Position numbers and translations under genes: made by a program | Assembly: GCA_035539215.1 (NCBI GenBank) | Contig: DATLIX010000134.1 | Location: forward strand, 1 to 64,000 | Direction: 5' to 3' | DNA: 64,000 nt | DNA from: Dongia_B sp035539215 | Lineage (GTDB): Bacteria > Pseudomonadota > Alphaproteobacteria > Dongiales > Dongiaceae | The notes under the pieces: model-generated | What the model saw: the letters and a program-made list of their open reading frames with translations, nothing else | Databases searched by the model: none | What the model was told of the DNA's origin: nothing | Shown: positions 1 through 8,549 of the stretch, one piece after another | Layout: each line of letters begins with the position of its first letter | How positions within the stretch are numbered: position 1 is the first letter of the stretch

Positions 1-603
1 CCGCCCCAAGGCGAGCAGGATGCCGAGCGGCAGAGCGAGCACGATGCCGACGGCGGCGATTACCAGGGTCAGCATGAAGCCGCCCCACATCCGCGTCGGC
101 ACGATCTCCAGGCCGAGGCCGCCGAACAGCAGCCAGAAGGCCAGGAACGGCAGGATGGCGAAGAGGAAGATCGCGTTGGCCCGCTTGTAGGGGACGCGGT
201 CCAGCAGCATGCCGGCCACCGCGCCGAAGGTCAGAATGAAGGCGAGGATCGGCCGCCAGCGCTCATCCGCAGGATAGAAGCCGAAGATGAATTGGCCGAA
301 ACGGGCCCGGATGAAGATCCAGCAGGCGCCGCCCGGCGCGCAATCCTTGCGGCTGGCATTGCGGGCGCCATCCGCCACTTCCTGGGGAAAAGTCCAGGTG
401 GCATGCAGCAGGCCCCATCGCACCAAGGGTGGAATGGCAAGCGCCAGCAGCAAAAGCGACACCAGCGTCAGCAGCGTGTTGAGCGGGCTGGAGAACAGAT
501 TGGCGCGCAGCCAAGCGATTGGGCCGACAACGGAGAGCGGCGGCGATTCGTCCGGCAGGCGCTGCTCGGGCGGGGAGGTCGGGATGTTGGATGTGTCCAT
601 CAT
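1..603 (-). CDS. aapM: Amino-acid ABC transporter permease AapM, N-terminal part
   Basis: Inner-membrane permease of a general L-amino-acid importer. Only the first 201 residues are present; the gene runs off the left edge. It starts Met-Met (603 or 600), followed by a Pro-rich cytoplasmic leader, one membrane helix around residues 43-62, a soluble insert around 63-115 and three further hydrophobic segments. The last one (RMWGGFMLTLVIAA) is the usual beginning of the HisM/AapM permease domain. The start lies 10 nt beyond the stop of aapQ, with a ribosome-binding site inside the aapQ end, so the two are probably translated together. The ATPase aapP would be expected just outside the window. 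Confidence 0.88.
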   Translation of the reverse strand, partial: MMDTSNIPTSPPEQRLPDESPPLSVVGPIAWLRANLFSSPLNTLLTLVSLLLLALAIPPLVRWGLLHATWTFPQEVADGARNASRKDCAPGGACWIFIRARFGQFIFGFYPADERWRPILAFILTFGAVAGMLLDRVPYKRANAIFLFAILPFLAFWLLFGGLGLEIVPTRMWGGFMLTLVIAAVGIVLALPLGILLALGR

Positions 604-613
604 GATGCCGGCC

Positions 614-1822
614 TCACCGTTCCACCAGGGCGATATGCTTATTGTACCAATTCATGAAGAGCGAGATCAGCAGGCTGATCACCAGGTAGAACAGCATGGT
701 GATGGCCATGACCTCCACCTCGCGGCCGGTCTGATTGAGGATCGTGCCGGTGAAGAGCGAGACGAAATCGGGGAAGCCGACGAAGACCGCCAGGGTCGAG
801 TTCTTGATGATGTTGAGATACTGGCTCGTCAACGGCGGCACGATGATCCGCAAGGCCTGTGGCACGATGACGAGGCGCAGTGTCCAACTGCGCCGCAGAC
901 CAAGCGCCAGCGCTGCCTCGGTCTGACCGTGGCTGACTGCCTGGATGCCGCCGCGCACAATCTCGGCGATATAAGCCGCCGTATACATGCTGAGACCGAT
1001 GAGGAGCGCATTCAATTCCGGCAGGACGACGATGCCGCCCTGGAAATTGAATCCCTGCAGCACCGGATATTCCCAGCCGAGCGGCGCGCCGAATAGCAGG
1101 CCGAGGATCAACCAGACTGCGATCGGCAGCCCCAGGATCAACAGAACCGAGACGCTGAAGACCGGAAAGCGTTCGCCGGTCGCCTCCTGGCGTTTCGCCG
1201 CCCAGCGACGCATGACGACGGTGGCGCCGATGCCGATCACCAGGACTGCGATCACCAGGATGAAACTGGGTTCGGCGACAGGCCGCGGTACAAAGAGACC
1301 CCGCACATTCAGGAAGGCGCCATCGAAGAGGTTGATGCTGTCCTTCTGCTGCGGCATCAGCTTGAGCACGCCGAAATACCAGAAGGAGAGCTGGACCAGC
1401 AGCGGAATGTTGCGGAACACCTCGATATAGGCCGCCGCCAGCCGCGCCATCAGGTAGTTGGGCGAGAGCCGCGCGATGCCGACCAGGAAGCCGATGATGG
1501 TGGACAGGATGATCGAGATCACCCCCGCCAGCATGGTGTTCAGCATGCCGGAGACCATCACCCGCGTGATGGTCGAGTTGAGATCGAGATGGATCATCGA
1601 CATCGCCACGGGGAAGCCGGCGATGTTGTCCATGAAGCTGTAACTGAAAGGCCGTCCTTGCGCCTCTCGGTTGGCGATCATATTGGTGATCAGGAAGCCC
1701 ATAACCAGAATGATGACCAGCACGGCCACAGCCTGGGCGAAAAGGCCACGCCAGCGTTCGTCACGCCACCAGGGCGTAGCGGATTCCGCACGGCGTCGGC
1801 GCGGGTCGGCGATATCGGTCAT
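614..1822 (-). CDS. aapQ: Amino-acid ABC transporter permease AapQ
   Basis: The 402-residue inner-membrane permease partner of AapM in the general L-amino-acid (Aap/Bzt) importer. The N-terminus is Arg-rich and cytoplasmic, followed by a first helix around residues 29-50 and a periplasmic stretch. The typical permease core then opens with GMLNTMLAGVISIIL. A family EAA loop (EAALALGLRRSWTLRLVIVP) lies near residues 310-330, where the ATPase docks. The length matches AapQ/BztB, which are longer than HisQ-type permeases. It lies between aapJ (upstream, 92-nt gap) and aapM (10-nt gap) in one minus-strand operon. Confidence 0.92.
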   Translation of the reverse strand: MTDIADPRRRRAESATPWWRDERWRGLFAQAVAVLVIILVMGFLITNMIANREAQGRPFSYSFMDNIAGFPVAMSMIHLDLNSTITRVMVSGMLNTMLAGVISIILSTIIGFLVGIARLSPNYLMARLAAAYIEVFRNIPLLVQLSFWYFGVLKLMPQQKDSINLFDGAFLNVRGLFVPRPVAEPSFILVIAVLVIGIGATVVMRRWAAKRQEATGERFPVFSVSVLLILGLPIAVWLILGLLFGAPLGWEYPVLQGFNFQGGIVVLPELNALLIGLSMYTAAYIAEIVRGGIQAVSHGQTEAALALGLRRSWTLRLVIVPQALRIIVPPLTSQYLNIIKNSTLAVFVGFPDFVSLFTGTILNQTGREVEVMAITMLFYLVISLLISLFMNWYNKHIALVER

Positions 1823-1914
1823 TGTCCCTCCACCGGCAGAGATGGACGAAGTATCTCGGCAAAGACGGCAACGCCCGGTCGCTGATGCGCCGGGCGTTGC
1901 CTGTCAGTCACGCG

Positions 1915-3021
1915 TCAGCGTGCCGGCGGTGCGTATTGCAGGCCGCCCTTGTTCCAGAGCGCGTTCAAGCCGCGATCCAGCTTCAGGGGCGAGCCCTGAC
2001 CCACGTTACGCTCGAAGGATTCACCGTAATTGCCGACGGACTTGATGACGTTGAAGGCCCAGTCATTGGTCAGGCCGAGGCCTTCGCCGAGCTTATCGTC
2101 CACGCCGAGCAGCCGACGGACTTCCGGATCCTGCGAGCTGGCCTTCACCTGGTCGACATTGGCCTGGGTAATCCCCTTCTCCTCGGCAATCAGCATGGCG
2201 TAGAACGACCAGCGCACGACATCGCCCCACTGGCTGTCGCCCTGGCGCACGGCCGGCCCAAGCGGTTCCTTGGAGATGATTTCCGGCAGGATCATGTTGT
2301 CGTCCGGGTTTTTCAGTGCCAGGCGTTCGGCGGCGAGGCCCGAAGCGTCGGTGGTATAGGCGTCGCAGCGACCGTCGTCATAGGCGCCGCGGGCCTGATC
2401 GCTTTCCTTGAACTTGGCCGGCGGGTTCATGCCGATATTGTTGGCCTTGTCATAGTCGCCGAGATTCTTCTCCGTGGTGGTGCCTTCCTGCACGCAGACG
2501 GTGGCGCCCTTCAGCTGCAGCGCGCTTTTGATGCCGGAGGATTTGCGCACCATGAAGCCCTGGCCGTCATAATAGTTGACGCCGACGAAATCGAGGCCAA
2601 GCTGGCTGTCACGGCTCAAGGTCCAGGTCGAGTTGCGCGACAGCATGTCGACTTCACCCGACTGCAGGGCCGTGAAACGCTGTTCCGCATTGAGCGGCTT
2701 GTATTCGATCTTGGTGGCGTCGCCGAATACCGCAGCGGCAACCGCCTTGCAGAGATCGATATCGAGACCGGCCCAATTGCCCTTGTCATCCGGCGCGCCG
2801 AAACCGGCGAGGCCGGTGTTCACGCCGCATTTCAGCTTGCCATAGGTCTTGACGTTATCCAGCGTCTTGCCGCCGGCCGGAGCCGCGGGCGCCGCAGCAG
2901 GCGCAGCCGCCGGCGCCGTATTCGAAGCCGCCTGTTCCTCCTTTTTCTCGCCGCAAGCGGCGAGGCCCGTCAGCAGCAGGCCGCCAAGCGCCAAGCCTAA
3001 AACTGTATTCATCCGTCGCAT
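1915..3021 (-). CDS. aapJ: Amino-acid ABC transporter substrate-binding protein AapJ
   Basis: The 368-residue binding protein that delivers amino acids to AapQ/AapM. The N-terminus is a signal sequence ending in a lipobox-like LAAC (Cys23), then a charged GEKKEE stretch and an Ala/Pro linker (about residues 36-50). The mature SBP_bac_3 fold begins around GGKTLDNVKTYGKLKCGVN and contains the family signature DDKGNWAGLDIDLCKAVAAA. The lipobox and linker suggest a membrane-anchored lipoprotein; many AapJ proteins are soluble periplasmic proteins, so this is unusual. First gene of the operon, with a GGAAGG-type ribosome-binding site before the start. Met4 is an alternative start. Confidence 0.92.
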   Translation of the reverse strand: MRRMNTVLGLALGGLLLTGLAACGEKKEEQAASNTAPAAAPAAAPAAPAGGKTLDNVKTYGKLKCGVNTGLAGFGAPDDKGNWAGLDIDLCKAVAAAVFGDATKIEYKPLNAEQRFTALQSGEVDMLSRNSTWTLSRDSQLGLDFVGVNYYDGQGFMVRKSSGIKSALQLKGATVCVQEGTTTEKNLGDYDKANNIGMNPPAKFKESDQARGAYDDGRCDAYTTDASGLAAERLALKNPDDNMILPEIISKEPLGPAVRQGDSQWGDVVRWSFYAMLIAEEKGITQANVDQVKASSQDPEVRRLLGVDDKLGEGLGLTNDWAFNVIKSVGNYGESFERNVGQGSPLKLDRGLNALWNKGGLQYAPPAR

Positions 3022-3213
3022 TTTGTGGTCCTTCCCTGTGTTATTTTATCGATTAATTGTTTTTTTTCTTGCTCCGCGGCGTCCGCCTTGAAAGCGTCCG
3101 GAGGCCCCCTGGTCTGATCTGGTCTTCGCCATCAGCAGACGCGGATTTCCTAGTCTTTTACATAAAGAACCCCGGTGCTACAAGTAATCTCAGACAATCG
3201 AGACCTGGACACA

Positions 3214-4392
3214 ATGGCAACATCACCCCGTAAAGACCGGACCATCATCACCCATGCCGGGAGCGATCCGGAAGCCAATTACGGCGCGGTAAATCCGCCG
3301 ATTTATCGAGCCTCCACAATCCTGTATCCCACTTTGCACGACATGCATGAACGCGGTCGCAGCAAATTCGATACCGTTTACTATGGACGCTACGGTACGC
3401 CTACCACCTTCGCGCTGGAAGCGGCCGTGGCGGAGCTGGAAGGCGCCGACCGGGCGGTCGCGCTGCCGTCCGGGCTTGCCGCCTGTACCGGTGCGCTGCT
3501 CTCTTTCCTGCAGGCCGGCGATCACCTGCTGATGGTCGACAGCGTCTACGAGCCGACGCGTGCCTTCTGCGACCAGCAACTGGCCCGTTTCGGCGTCAGC
3601 GTCACCTATTACGATCCGCTGATCGGCGGCGATATCGCCAAGCTGATCCAGCCCAACACCAAGCTGGTCTATCTGGAAAGCCCGGGTTCGCACACCTTCG
3701 AGATTCAGGACGTGCCGGCCATCATCGCGGCAGCGCAGACACGCGGCTGCATCACCATGATCGACAATACCTGGGCAACACCGCTTTATTTCAAGCCTTT
3801 CGCCCATGGCATCGACCTCTCGATCCATGCCGCCACCAAATATATCAGCGGCCATTCCGACGTCATGATGGGCATCATCACCATGCGGGAGGCGCATTAC
3901 AAGCGCGTGAAGCAGCAGGTGCATGGCCTCGGCATGGCGGTCTCGCCGGAAGATTGCTGGCTCACCTTGCGCGGGCTGCGCACCCTTGCCGTGCGGCTGG
4001 CACAGCACCAGCACACCGGCCTTGCTCTGGCACGCTGGCTGCAGACCCGGCCGGAAGTCGAACGCGTGCTGCATCCGGCCTTGCCGGATCATCCCGGCCA
4101 CAAACTGTGGCAGCGCGATTTCAAGGGTGCCAGCGGGCTGTTTTCCTTCGTTCTGAAGCCTTTTGCCGCGGAACGTGTCGCCGCCATGCTGGACGGCATG
4201 CAACTGTTCGGCAAGGGTTTCAGCTGGGGCGGTTTTGAAAGCCTCCTCATCCCCTCGCATCTCAATGCGGCGCGCACCGTGAAACCCTGGAACGCCGAAG
4301 GGCCGACGTTGCGCCTGCATGCCGGCCTGGAAGACCCCGACGACCTCGTTGCCGATCTCGATGCCGGCTTCGCCCGGTTGCGGGGAAATTGA
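3214..4392 (+). CDS. metC: Cystathionine beta-lyase (PLP enzyme)
   Basis: Cys/Met-metabolism PLP-dependent lyase of 392 residues, expected to cleave cystathionine to homocysteine, pyruvate and ammonia in methionine synthesis. The family N-terminus (RTIITHAGSDPEANYGAVNPPIY), the YGRYGTPT segment that binds PLP phosphate in the neighbouring subunit, and SIHAATKYISGHSDVMMG with the Schiff-base Lys are all present. The ATG at 3214 was chosen because family homology begins right after it; an in-frame ATG at 3175 would add 13 non-conserved residues. It diverges from aapJ across about 190 nt. MetC and CGS-like members are hard to separate, but the C-terminal motif FSWGGFESL favours MetC. Confidence 0.9.
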   Translation: MATSPRKDRTIITHAGSDPEANYGAVNPPIYRASTILYPTLHDMHERGRSKFDTVYYGRYGTPTTFALEAAVAELEGADRAVALPSGLAACTGALLSFLQAGDHLLMVDSVYEPTRAFCDQQLARFGVSVTYYDPLIGGDIAKLIQPNTKLVYLESPGSHTFEIQDVPAIIAAAQTRGCITMIDNTWATPLYFKPFAHGIDLSIHAATKYISGHSDVMMGIITMREAHYKRVKQQVHGLGMAVSPEDCWLTLRGLRTLAVRLAQHQHTGLALARWLQTRPEVERVLHPALPDHPGHKLWQRDFKGASGLFSFVLKPFAAERVAAMLDGMQLFGKGFSWGGFESLLIPSHLNAARTVKPWNAEGPTLRLHAGLEDPDDLVADLDAGFARLRGN

Positions 4393-4398
4393 CCCTCG

Positions 4399-4836
4399 AT
4401 GAGTGATTCCCCCTCCATGAGTGACCCTGATGCAAATATGGTTAGCGGTGAGATCGAGGCGTTGCTGCAACAGCTTGTTCTCACCGCCGACGGCCTGATT
4501 CCGGCCATCGCCCAGCAGCATGATACCGGCGAAGTGCTGATGATGGCCTGGATGACTATCGAGAGCCTGCGGGAGAGTCTCGCCAGCGGCCGCGTCGTTT
4601 ACTGGTCGCGCTCGCGCCAGCAGCTCTGGCGCAAGGGCGATACCTCCGGCCAGATCCAGAAGCTGGTCGAGTGCCGGGTCGACTGCGACCGCGACTGCCT
4701 GCTGCTGCTGGTGGATCAGATCGGCGTCGCCTGCCATACCGGCCGGCGCAGCTGTTTCTTCACCGCCTTGCGCGGCGGCAAGGCGGAAATCATCGCCGAT
4801 GTCGAAATCGACCCCGATAAGCTGTACGGCGCCTGA
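4399..4836 (+). CDS. hisI: Phosphoribosyl-AMP cyclohydrolase HisI
   Basis: Cytosolic Zn/Mg enzyme that opens the adenine ring of PR-AMP in histidine synthesis. Its 145 residues include the active-site block VYWSRSRQQLWRKGDTSG (about 68-84), the metal-binding cluster DCDRDC near 95-100, and ACHTGRRSCF (111-120) with the Zn-ligand cysteines. This is the stand-alone HisI form without a fused HisE. The start is 6 nt after the metC stop. A second in-frame Met at residue 7, or Met14, could also be the true start because the first residues are not conserved. It is separated from other his genes and followed closely by modB. Confidence 0.93.
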   Translation: MSDSPSMSDPDANMVSGEIEALLQQLVLTADGLIPAIAQQHDTGEVLMMAWMTIESLRESLASGRVVYWSRSRQQLWRKGDTSGQIQKLVECRVDCDRDCLLLLVDQIGVACHTGRRSCFFTALRGGKAEIIADVEIDPDKLYGA

Positions 4837-4853
4837 CAGATGGGGCCTGACAG

Positions 4854-5546
4854 ATGGGCTTGAGCGAACAGGAAATCGCCGCGACGCTGTTGAGCCTGAA
4901 GGTCGCGTTCTGGAGTTCGCTGCTGACCCTGCCTTTGGCAATCTTTTGCGCCTGGGCGCTGGCGCGGTGGCAGTTTACCGGCAAGGTGCTGTTCGACAGC
5001 GTGGTGCATCTGCCGTTGGTCCTGCCGCCGGTCGTCGTCGGTTACGGTCTGCTGCTGACCTTCGGTGCGCAGCGTCCGGTCGGGGCCGCATTGCAGCATT
5101 ATCTCGGCATCACCCTGGTCTTCAACTGGAAGGGCGCCGTCATTGCCTCTGCGGTGATGGCGCTGCCGCTGTTCGTGCGCGCCATCCGCGTCTCCTTCGA
5201 GACGGCCGATCGCAAGCTGGAGGCGGCGGCGCGCTGCCTCGGCGCCTCGCCGTTGCGGGTATTCCTGAGCGTCACCCTGCCGCTCAGCCTGCCCGGCATC
5301 CTCGCCGGAACTATTCTCGGCTTTGCCCGCTCGCTGAGCGAATTTGGCGCCACCATCACCTTCGTCTCCAACGTCGCCGGTGAGACGCAGACCCTGCCCC
5401 TGGCGATCAATTCCCTGATCCAGGTTCCCGATGGCGAGCCAGCGGCCCTGCGTCTGACCGGGATCTCGCTCCTCATCGGCTTCCTGGCGCTCATCCTTTC
5501 GGATCAGGTCGAGGTCTGGTTGCGGCGGCGGGTGCAGCGTGGGTGA
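4854..5546 (+). CDS. modB: Molybdate ABC transporter permease ModB
   Basis: Inner-membrane permease for molybdate/tungstate uptake, 230 residues with five predicted membrane helices. The opening LSEQEIAATLLSLKVAF and the LPLVLPPVVVGYGLLLTFG segment are typical of ModB. The EAA-like loop LEAAARCLGASPLRVFLSVT, near residues 122-141, contacts the ATPase. It starts 17 nt after hisI and is followed by modC after 9 nt, so hisI-modB-modC may be one transcript. No periplasmic molybdate-binding protein (ModA) is encoded in this window. ModA could be encoded elsewhere or supplied by another system. Confidence 0.92.
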   Translation: MGLSEQEIAATLLSLKVAFWSSLLTLPLAIFCAWALARWQFTGKVLFDSVVHLPLVLPPVVVGYGLLLTFGAQRPVGAALQHYLGITLVFNWKGAVIASAVMALPLFVRAIRVSFETADRKLEAAARCLGASPLRVFLSVTLPLSLPGILAGTILGFARSLSEFGATITFVSNVAGETQTLPLAINSLIQVPDGEPAALRLTGISLLIGFLALILSDQVEVWLRRRVQRG

Positions 5547-5555
5547 GGCCGCATC

Positions 5556-6701
5556 ATGATCGACATTCGCGCCAAGCAGCGCCTCGGCGATCTTGAGCTT
5601 AATATCGAGCTGCACGTCGAAACCAGCGGCGTCCTCGCTCTGTTCGGCCCGTCGGGTGCCGGCAAGACCTCGATTCTCAACTGGATCGCCGGCCTCAACC
5701 GGCCCGATAGCGGCCGCATCGCCATCGATGGCCGGGTGCTGTTTGACAGCGAGGCCGGCATCAATCTGCCGCCCGAGCAGCGCGGCCTGGGCTATGTTTT
5801 TCAGGAACCGCGGCTGTTTCCCCATCTTGGCGTGAAAGCCAATCTGCTCTACGGCTGGCACTGGCGTCATCGCCGGCAGGACGGCAAGCGGCCGGAAATA
5901 ACGCTCGACCAGGTAGTGCATCTGCTCGGCATCGAACATCTGCTGGTGCGGCGGGCCGGCGGGCTCAGCGGCGGCGAGCAGCAACGTATCGCCATCGGCA
6001 GGGCGCTGCTGGCGCAGCCGCAGCTGCTGCTGATGGACGAGCCCTTGGCGGCCGTGGATGCGCGGCGTAAATCGGAAATCCTGCCCTTCATCGAGAGCCT
6101 GCATGCCGAGCTGCAGATTCCCATCGTCTATATCAGCCATGATCCCGACGAAATTCTGCGGATCGCCGATCAGGTGGCGCTGATCGTCGACGGCAAATTG
6201 GTGACCCTGGGTGACATGGAAACGGTGCTCGGTCGCCTGGACCTTCCCGCACTATCGGATGCCGCCGAACCCGGTGCAGTCATCACGGCCGCCATCCTGG
6301 AGGTGGATGACGGGACCGGGCTGAGTGTCCTTGCTCTGCCCGGGAGGGGCAGCCTCGAAGACAGCGTCAGCGCGGACACGGGCCGCGGCGAGCCGCAGAC
6401 CATCCGCATCGGCAGGTTGCCCTTGGCAGTCGGCGATCCGGTGCATCTGCGCCTGCTGGCACGTGATGTGGCGCTGGCGCGCCAATTCGTGGATGGGATC
6501 AGCATCCTAAATCAGCTACCGGGCGTTGTGCGACAGATCCTCCCTGGCACCGGCCATTTTGTCGACTTTCAGCTTGATATCGGCCCACTCATCTGGGCCC
6601 GGATCACCCGAAAATCGGCTGACCAACTGAAACTCCAGGTAGGTGATCCTGTCTTCGCCCTGATCAAGTCCGTGGCTGCGGATCCGAAGAAATTCAGCTA
6701 A
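5556..6701 (+). CDS. modC: Molybdate ABC transporter ATP-binding protein ModC
   Basis: ATPase that powers ModB, 381 residues. The nucleotide-binding domain shows Walker A GPSGAGKTS (about residues 32-40), Q-loop YVFQEPRLFPHL, signature LSGGEQQR, Walker B LLLMDEP and H-loop ISHD. The C-terminal part from about residue 295 is a Mop/TOBE molybdate-binding domain (NQLPGVVRQILPGTGHFVDFQLDIG region). The CoxL-type hydroxylase at 20909-23287 is a local consumer of molybdenum cofactor, which gives molybdate uptake a plausible client. The ATG at 5556 was chosen for its fit to family length. Confidence 0.93.
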   Translation: MIDIRAKQRLGDLELNIELHVETSGVLALFGPSGAGKTSILNWIAGLNRPDSGRIAIDGRVLFDSEAGINLPPEQRGLGYVFQEPRLFPHLGVKANLLYGWHWRHRRQDGKRPEITLDQVVHLLGIEHLLVRRAGGLSGGEQQRIAIGRALLAQPQLLLMDEPLAAVDARRKSEILPFIESLHAELQIPIVYISHDPDEILRIADQVALIVDGKLVTLGDMETVLGRLDLPALSDAAEPGAVITAAILEVDDGTGLSVLALPGRGSLEDSVSADTGRGEPQTIRIGRLPLAVGDPVHLRLLARDVALARQFVDGISILNQLPGVVRQILPGTGHFVDFQLDIGPLIWARITRKSADQLKLQVGDPVFALIKSVAADPKKFS

Positions 6702-6781
6702 TTAACTTCAAAAGATAAAAGATTACTTCAACGTCGGAGTGTGTTACGATAGGGGCACTTGGGGCTAGAAGAGCTTACCAG

Positions 6782-6952
6782 ATGGACCGTCGAAAATTAG
6801 AGCAGCAGGCGCTGGATCTCGTCGCGGGGCGTACGGCAAAGCCGGTGCAAAAGCAGAAGATGAGTGGGATCGCCAAACTGTCGATATGGCTGTGGCTGGC
6901 TGCAGTCGTGGTGATCGGTGGTCTGGCTGGTTACGTTTATATGCTGAAGTGA
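6782..6952 (+). CDS. Small single-pass membrane protein (56 aa), unknown function
   Basis: A 56-residue reading frame beginning MDRRKLEQQALDLVAG and ending at the TGA at 6950-6952. The first half is charged and helical, residues about 33-54 form one strongly hydrophobic segment (LSIWLWLAAVVVIGGLAG), and the C-terminus is a short YVYMLK tail. The layout suggests an N-in membrane anchor. An A/T-rich stretch at 6702-6760 upstream could carry its promoter. No family is recognised. The clean hydrophobic block and GC-rich codon choice make it more likely real than random, but this is inference. Confidence 0.5.
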   Translation: MDRRKLEQQALDLVAGRTAKPVQKQKMSGIAKLSIWLWLAAVVVIGGLAGYVYMLK

Positions 6953-7303
6953 TCAGCACCGGCCAAGACGCCATCTGCGCCTGACCTGCCTGGATTGCCA
7001 CTTCCGACCGACGAACTATTACCGCTTCCAGCAGGCCGATCCATGCGAGATCCAGAGAAGAGCATGCCGCGCCTTTAGCGCACCGGCCGCACTCCTCGAG
7101 AATGCCGCGCGCAAACCGTGACACCGGCATGTTGCCGGTGCATTGAGGTGTTTGCGAATCCGGGTAATGCTTCTGCGCCTGGTATTCGCATTGCCCGGCT
7201 ATTTGCATTGCCCAGGTATCTGCATGGGACTGGCATTTCCCGATCCGACTGGGCAACATGGGCCTTCCGTTTTTTCATCCTGATAGAATGAGAGTGACCC
7301 GCC
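6953..7303. other. Gene-free stretch before the RAM-domain gene
   Basis: No convincing coding frame is seen on either strand here. The only structure I can point to is the set of three imperfect direct repeats at 7181-7228, listed separately. Confidence 0.5.
7181..7228. promoter_or_regulatory. Three imperfect 15-17 bp direct repeats upstream of the RAM-domain gene
   Basis: Units GGTATTCGCATTGCCC (7181), GGCTATTTGCATTGCCC (7197) and AGGTATCTGCATGGG (7214) follow each other directly, ending about 75 nt before the start at 7304. Phased repeats of this length are compatible with a multimeric regulator such as an Lrp-type protein, but no binding evidence exists. Confidence 0.3.
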
Positions 7304-7546
7304 ATGCGCCCCATCTTCATCATGGTCAAATGCGCCCCCGGGACGGCTTATGACGTTGCAGCAACCGCCCTCGATACCGTCGAACAGGTCAGCGAGGTCT
7401 ATTCGATCTCCGGTCAATACGATCTGCTGATCAAGTGCATCCTGCCGTCGGAGATGGATGTGGGCCGCTTCGTCACCAGCCAGATCCAGATGCTGAGCCA
7501 TGTGACCGACACCCAGACCATCATTACCTTCAACGCTTTCACCTGA
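7304..7546 (+). CDS. Stand-alone Lrp/AsnC ligand-binding (RAM) domain protein
   Basis: An 80-residue protein corresponding only to the C-terminal effector domain of Lrp/AsnC regulators (beta-alpha-beta-beta-alpha-beta). It opens with the FIMVKCAPG strand and contains the family stretch VSEVYSISGQYDLLIKCI, where the Gly-x-Tyr-Asp turn forms part of the amino-acid pocket. There is no helix-turn-helix. Such single-domain proteins form decamers or mix with full-length Lrp proteins and act as amino-acid sensors. The downstream HAD gene begins 36 nt later on the same strand, so the two may be co-transcribed. Confidence 0.85.
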   Translation: MRPIFIMVKCAPGTAYDVAATALDTVEQVSEVYSISGQYDLLIKCILPSEMDVGRFVTSQIQMLSHVTDTQTIITFNAFT

Positions 7547-7582
7547 ACTTCGCCGTGCTCCCAAGCGCCCAGAGGTGATGTC

Positions 7583-8257
7583 ATGCGGCAGGTCGAGGCT
7601 GTTCTGTTCGACGCCTATGGAACGCTGTTCGATGTGCATGCCCCGGCTGCCGCGCTGACAACTCGGCTGGGACCCGTCGCAGGTGAAATCTCGCGCCTGT
7701 GGCGCCAGAAGCAGCTGGAATACACCTGGACACTCAGCCTGCGCGGCCGCTATCGCCCCTTCGAGGATCTCACCGCCGAGGCCCTCGACTATGCCTTGCA
7801 AGCCCATGGTCTCGCCGGCGAATTCGAGTTGCGGCGGCAATTGCTGAGCGACTATCGGCGTCTCTCGCTTTATCGCGAAGTTCCTGCTTTGCTGCAGCAA
7901 CTACACGCCGGCGGGATACGTCTGGCCCTGCTGTCGAACGGCGACCCGGATCTCCTGGAAGCGCTCGTCTCGCATGCCGGCATCGGCGGTCTTCTGCAAC
8001 CCAATATCTCCGTGGCCGAACTCGGCGTCTATAAGCCGGACCAGCGACTCTATCGCCTCGGCCTCAACCATCTCGGCATCGACGATGCCGCGCGCTGCGC
8101 TTTCGTTTCCTCCAATGCCTGGGATGCGGGCGGCGCTGCCCAGGCCGGGCTCCGTGTCTTCTGGGTCAATCGCGGCCAGCAGCCGATCGAATATCAACTC
8201 GATCAGTCGGCGACGATCGTCACCGATCTGTCATCTCTTGCCGCTGAGCTGCTCTGA
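7583..8257 (+). CDS. Haloacid dehalogenase type II (HAD hydrolase)
   Basis: Cytosolic HAD-superfamily hydrolase of 224 residues. Motif I FDAYGTLFD (residues 9-17) carries the nucleophilic Asp, motif II is LLSNGD, and the region GVYKPD...FVSSNAWDAGGA matches (S)-2-haloacid dehalogenases, in which an Asn-Ala-Trp-Asp segment replaces the usual motif IV. The C-terminal GLRVFWVNR is also characteristic. The reaction would be hydrolytic removal of halide from L-2-haloalkanoates, although many family members act on unknown natural substrates. The protein is close to the normal length. It follows the RAM protein and ends about 290 nt before ugpB; that gap shows no recognisable gene or Pho box. Confidence 0.86.
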   Translation: MRQVEAVLFDAYGTLFDVHAPAAALTTRLGPVAGEISRLWRQKQLEYTWTLSLRGRYRPFEDLTAEALDYALQAHGLAGEFELRRQLLSDYRRLSLYREVPALLQQLHAGGIRLALLSNGDPDLLEALVSHAGIGGLLQPNISVAELGVYKPDQRLYRLGLNHLGIDDAARCAFVSSNAWDAGGAAQAGLRVFWVNRGQQPIEYQLDQSATIVTDLSSLAAELL

Positions 8258-8549
8258 GCAAGAGCGCGTTACACATGTCGCCGAATAATTCGTCTGCGCC
8301 TGCTTCCGTTGCCACGATATTTTGCCGCTTCGCCGTGCGCGCGTTTCAAATTGGCCTGCATTTAAAATAGAAGCGAACCACCTCCGTTGCATGCGCTGTG
8401 CGAAGCTGCTCAACAAAAACTTCATTATTTTTGCCTGCCCCCTTGCCCTATCTATGCGGCCGGGTCCTTGCGCCGGGGTTGTTCCGCTGCGGTCATTGCA
8501 TGCTGTGGAATGATGCGCATCGCCCGCGACACAGCAGGAAGAGGGAAAT

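Noticed and set aside
1822..3000. Long plus-strand frame opposite aapJ
   Set aside because: It is the antisense shadow of a clear binding-protein gene; GC-rich DNA often leaves the opposite strand open.
4716..6140. Minus-strand frame of 474 codons opposite modB/modC
   Set aside because: Antisense shadow of hisI-modB-modC with Gln/Asp-rich composition and no domain.
8258..8549. Pho box upstream of ugpB
   Set aside because: No paired CTGTCAT-like repeats with the right spacing could be found in this 292-nt gap.
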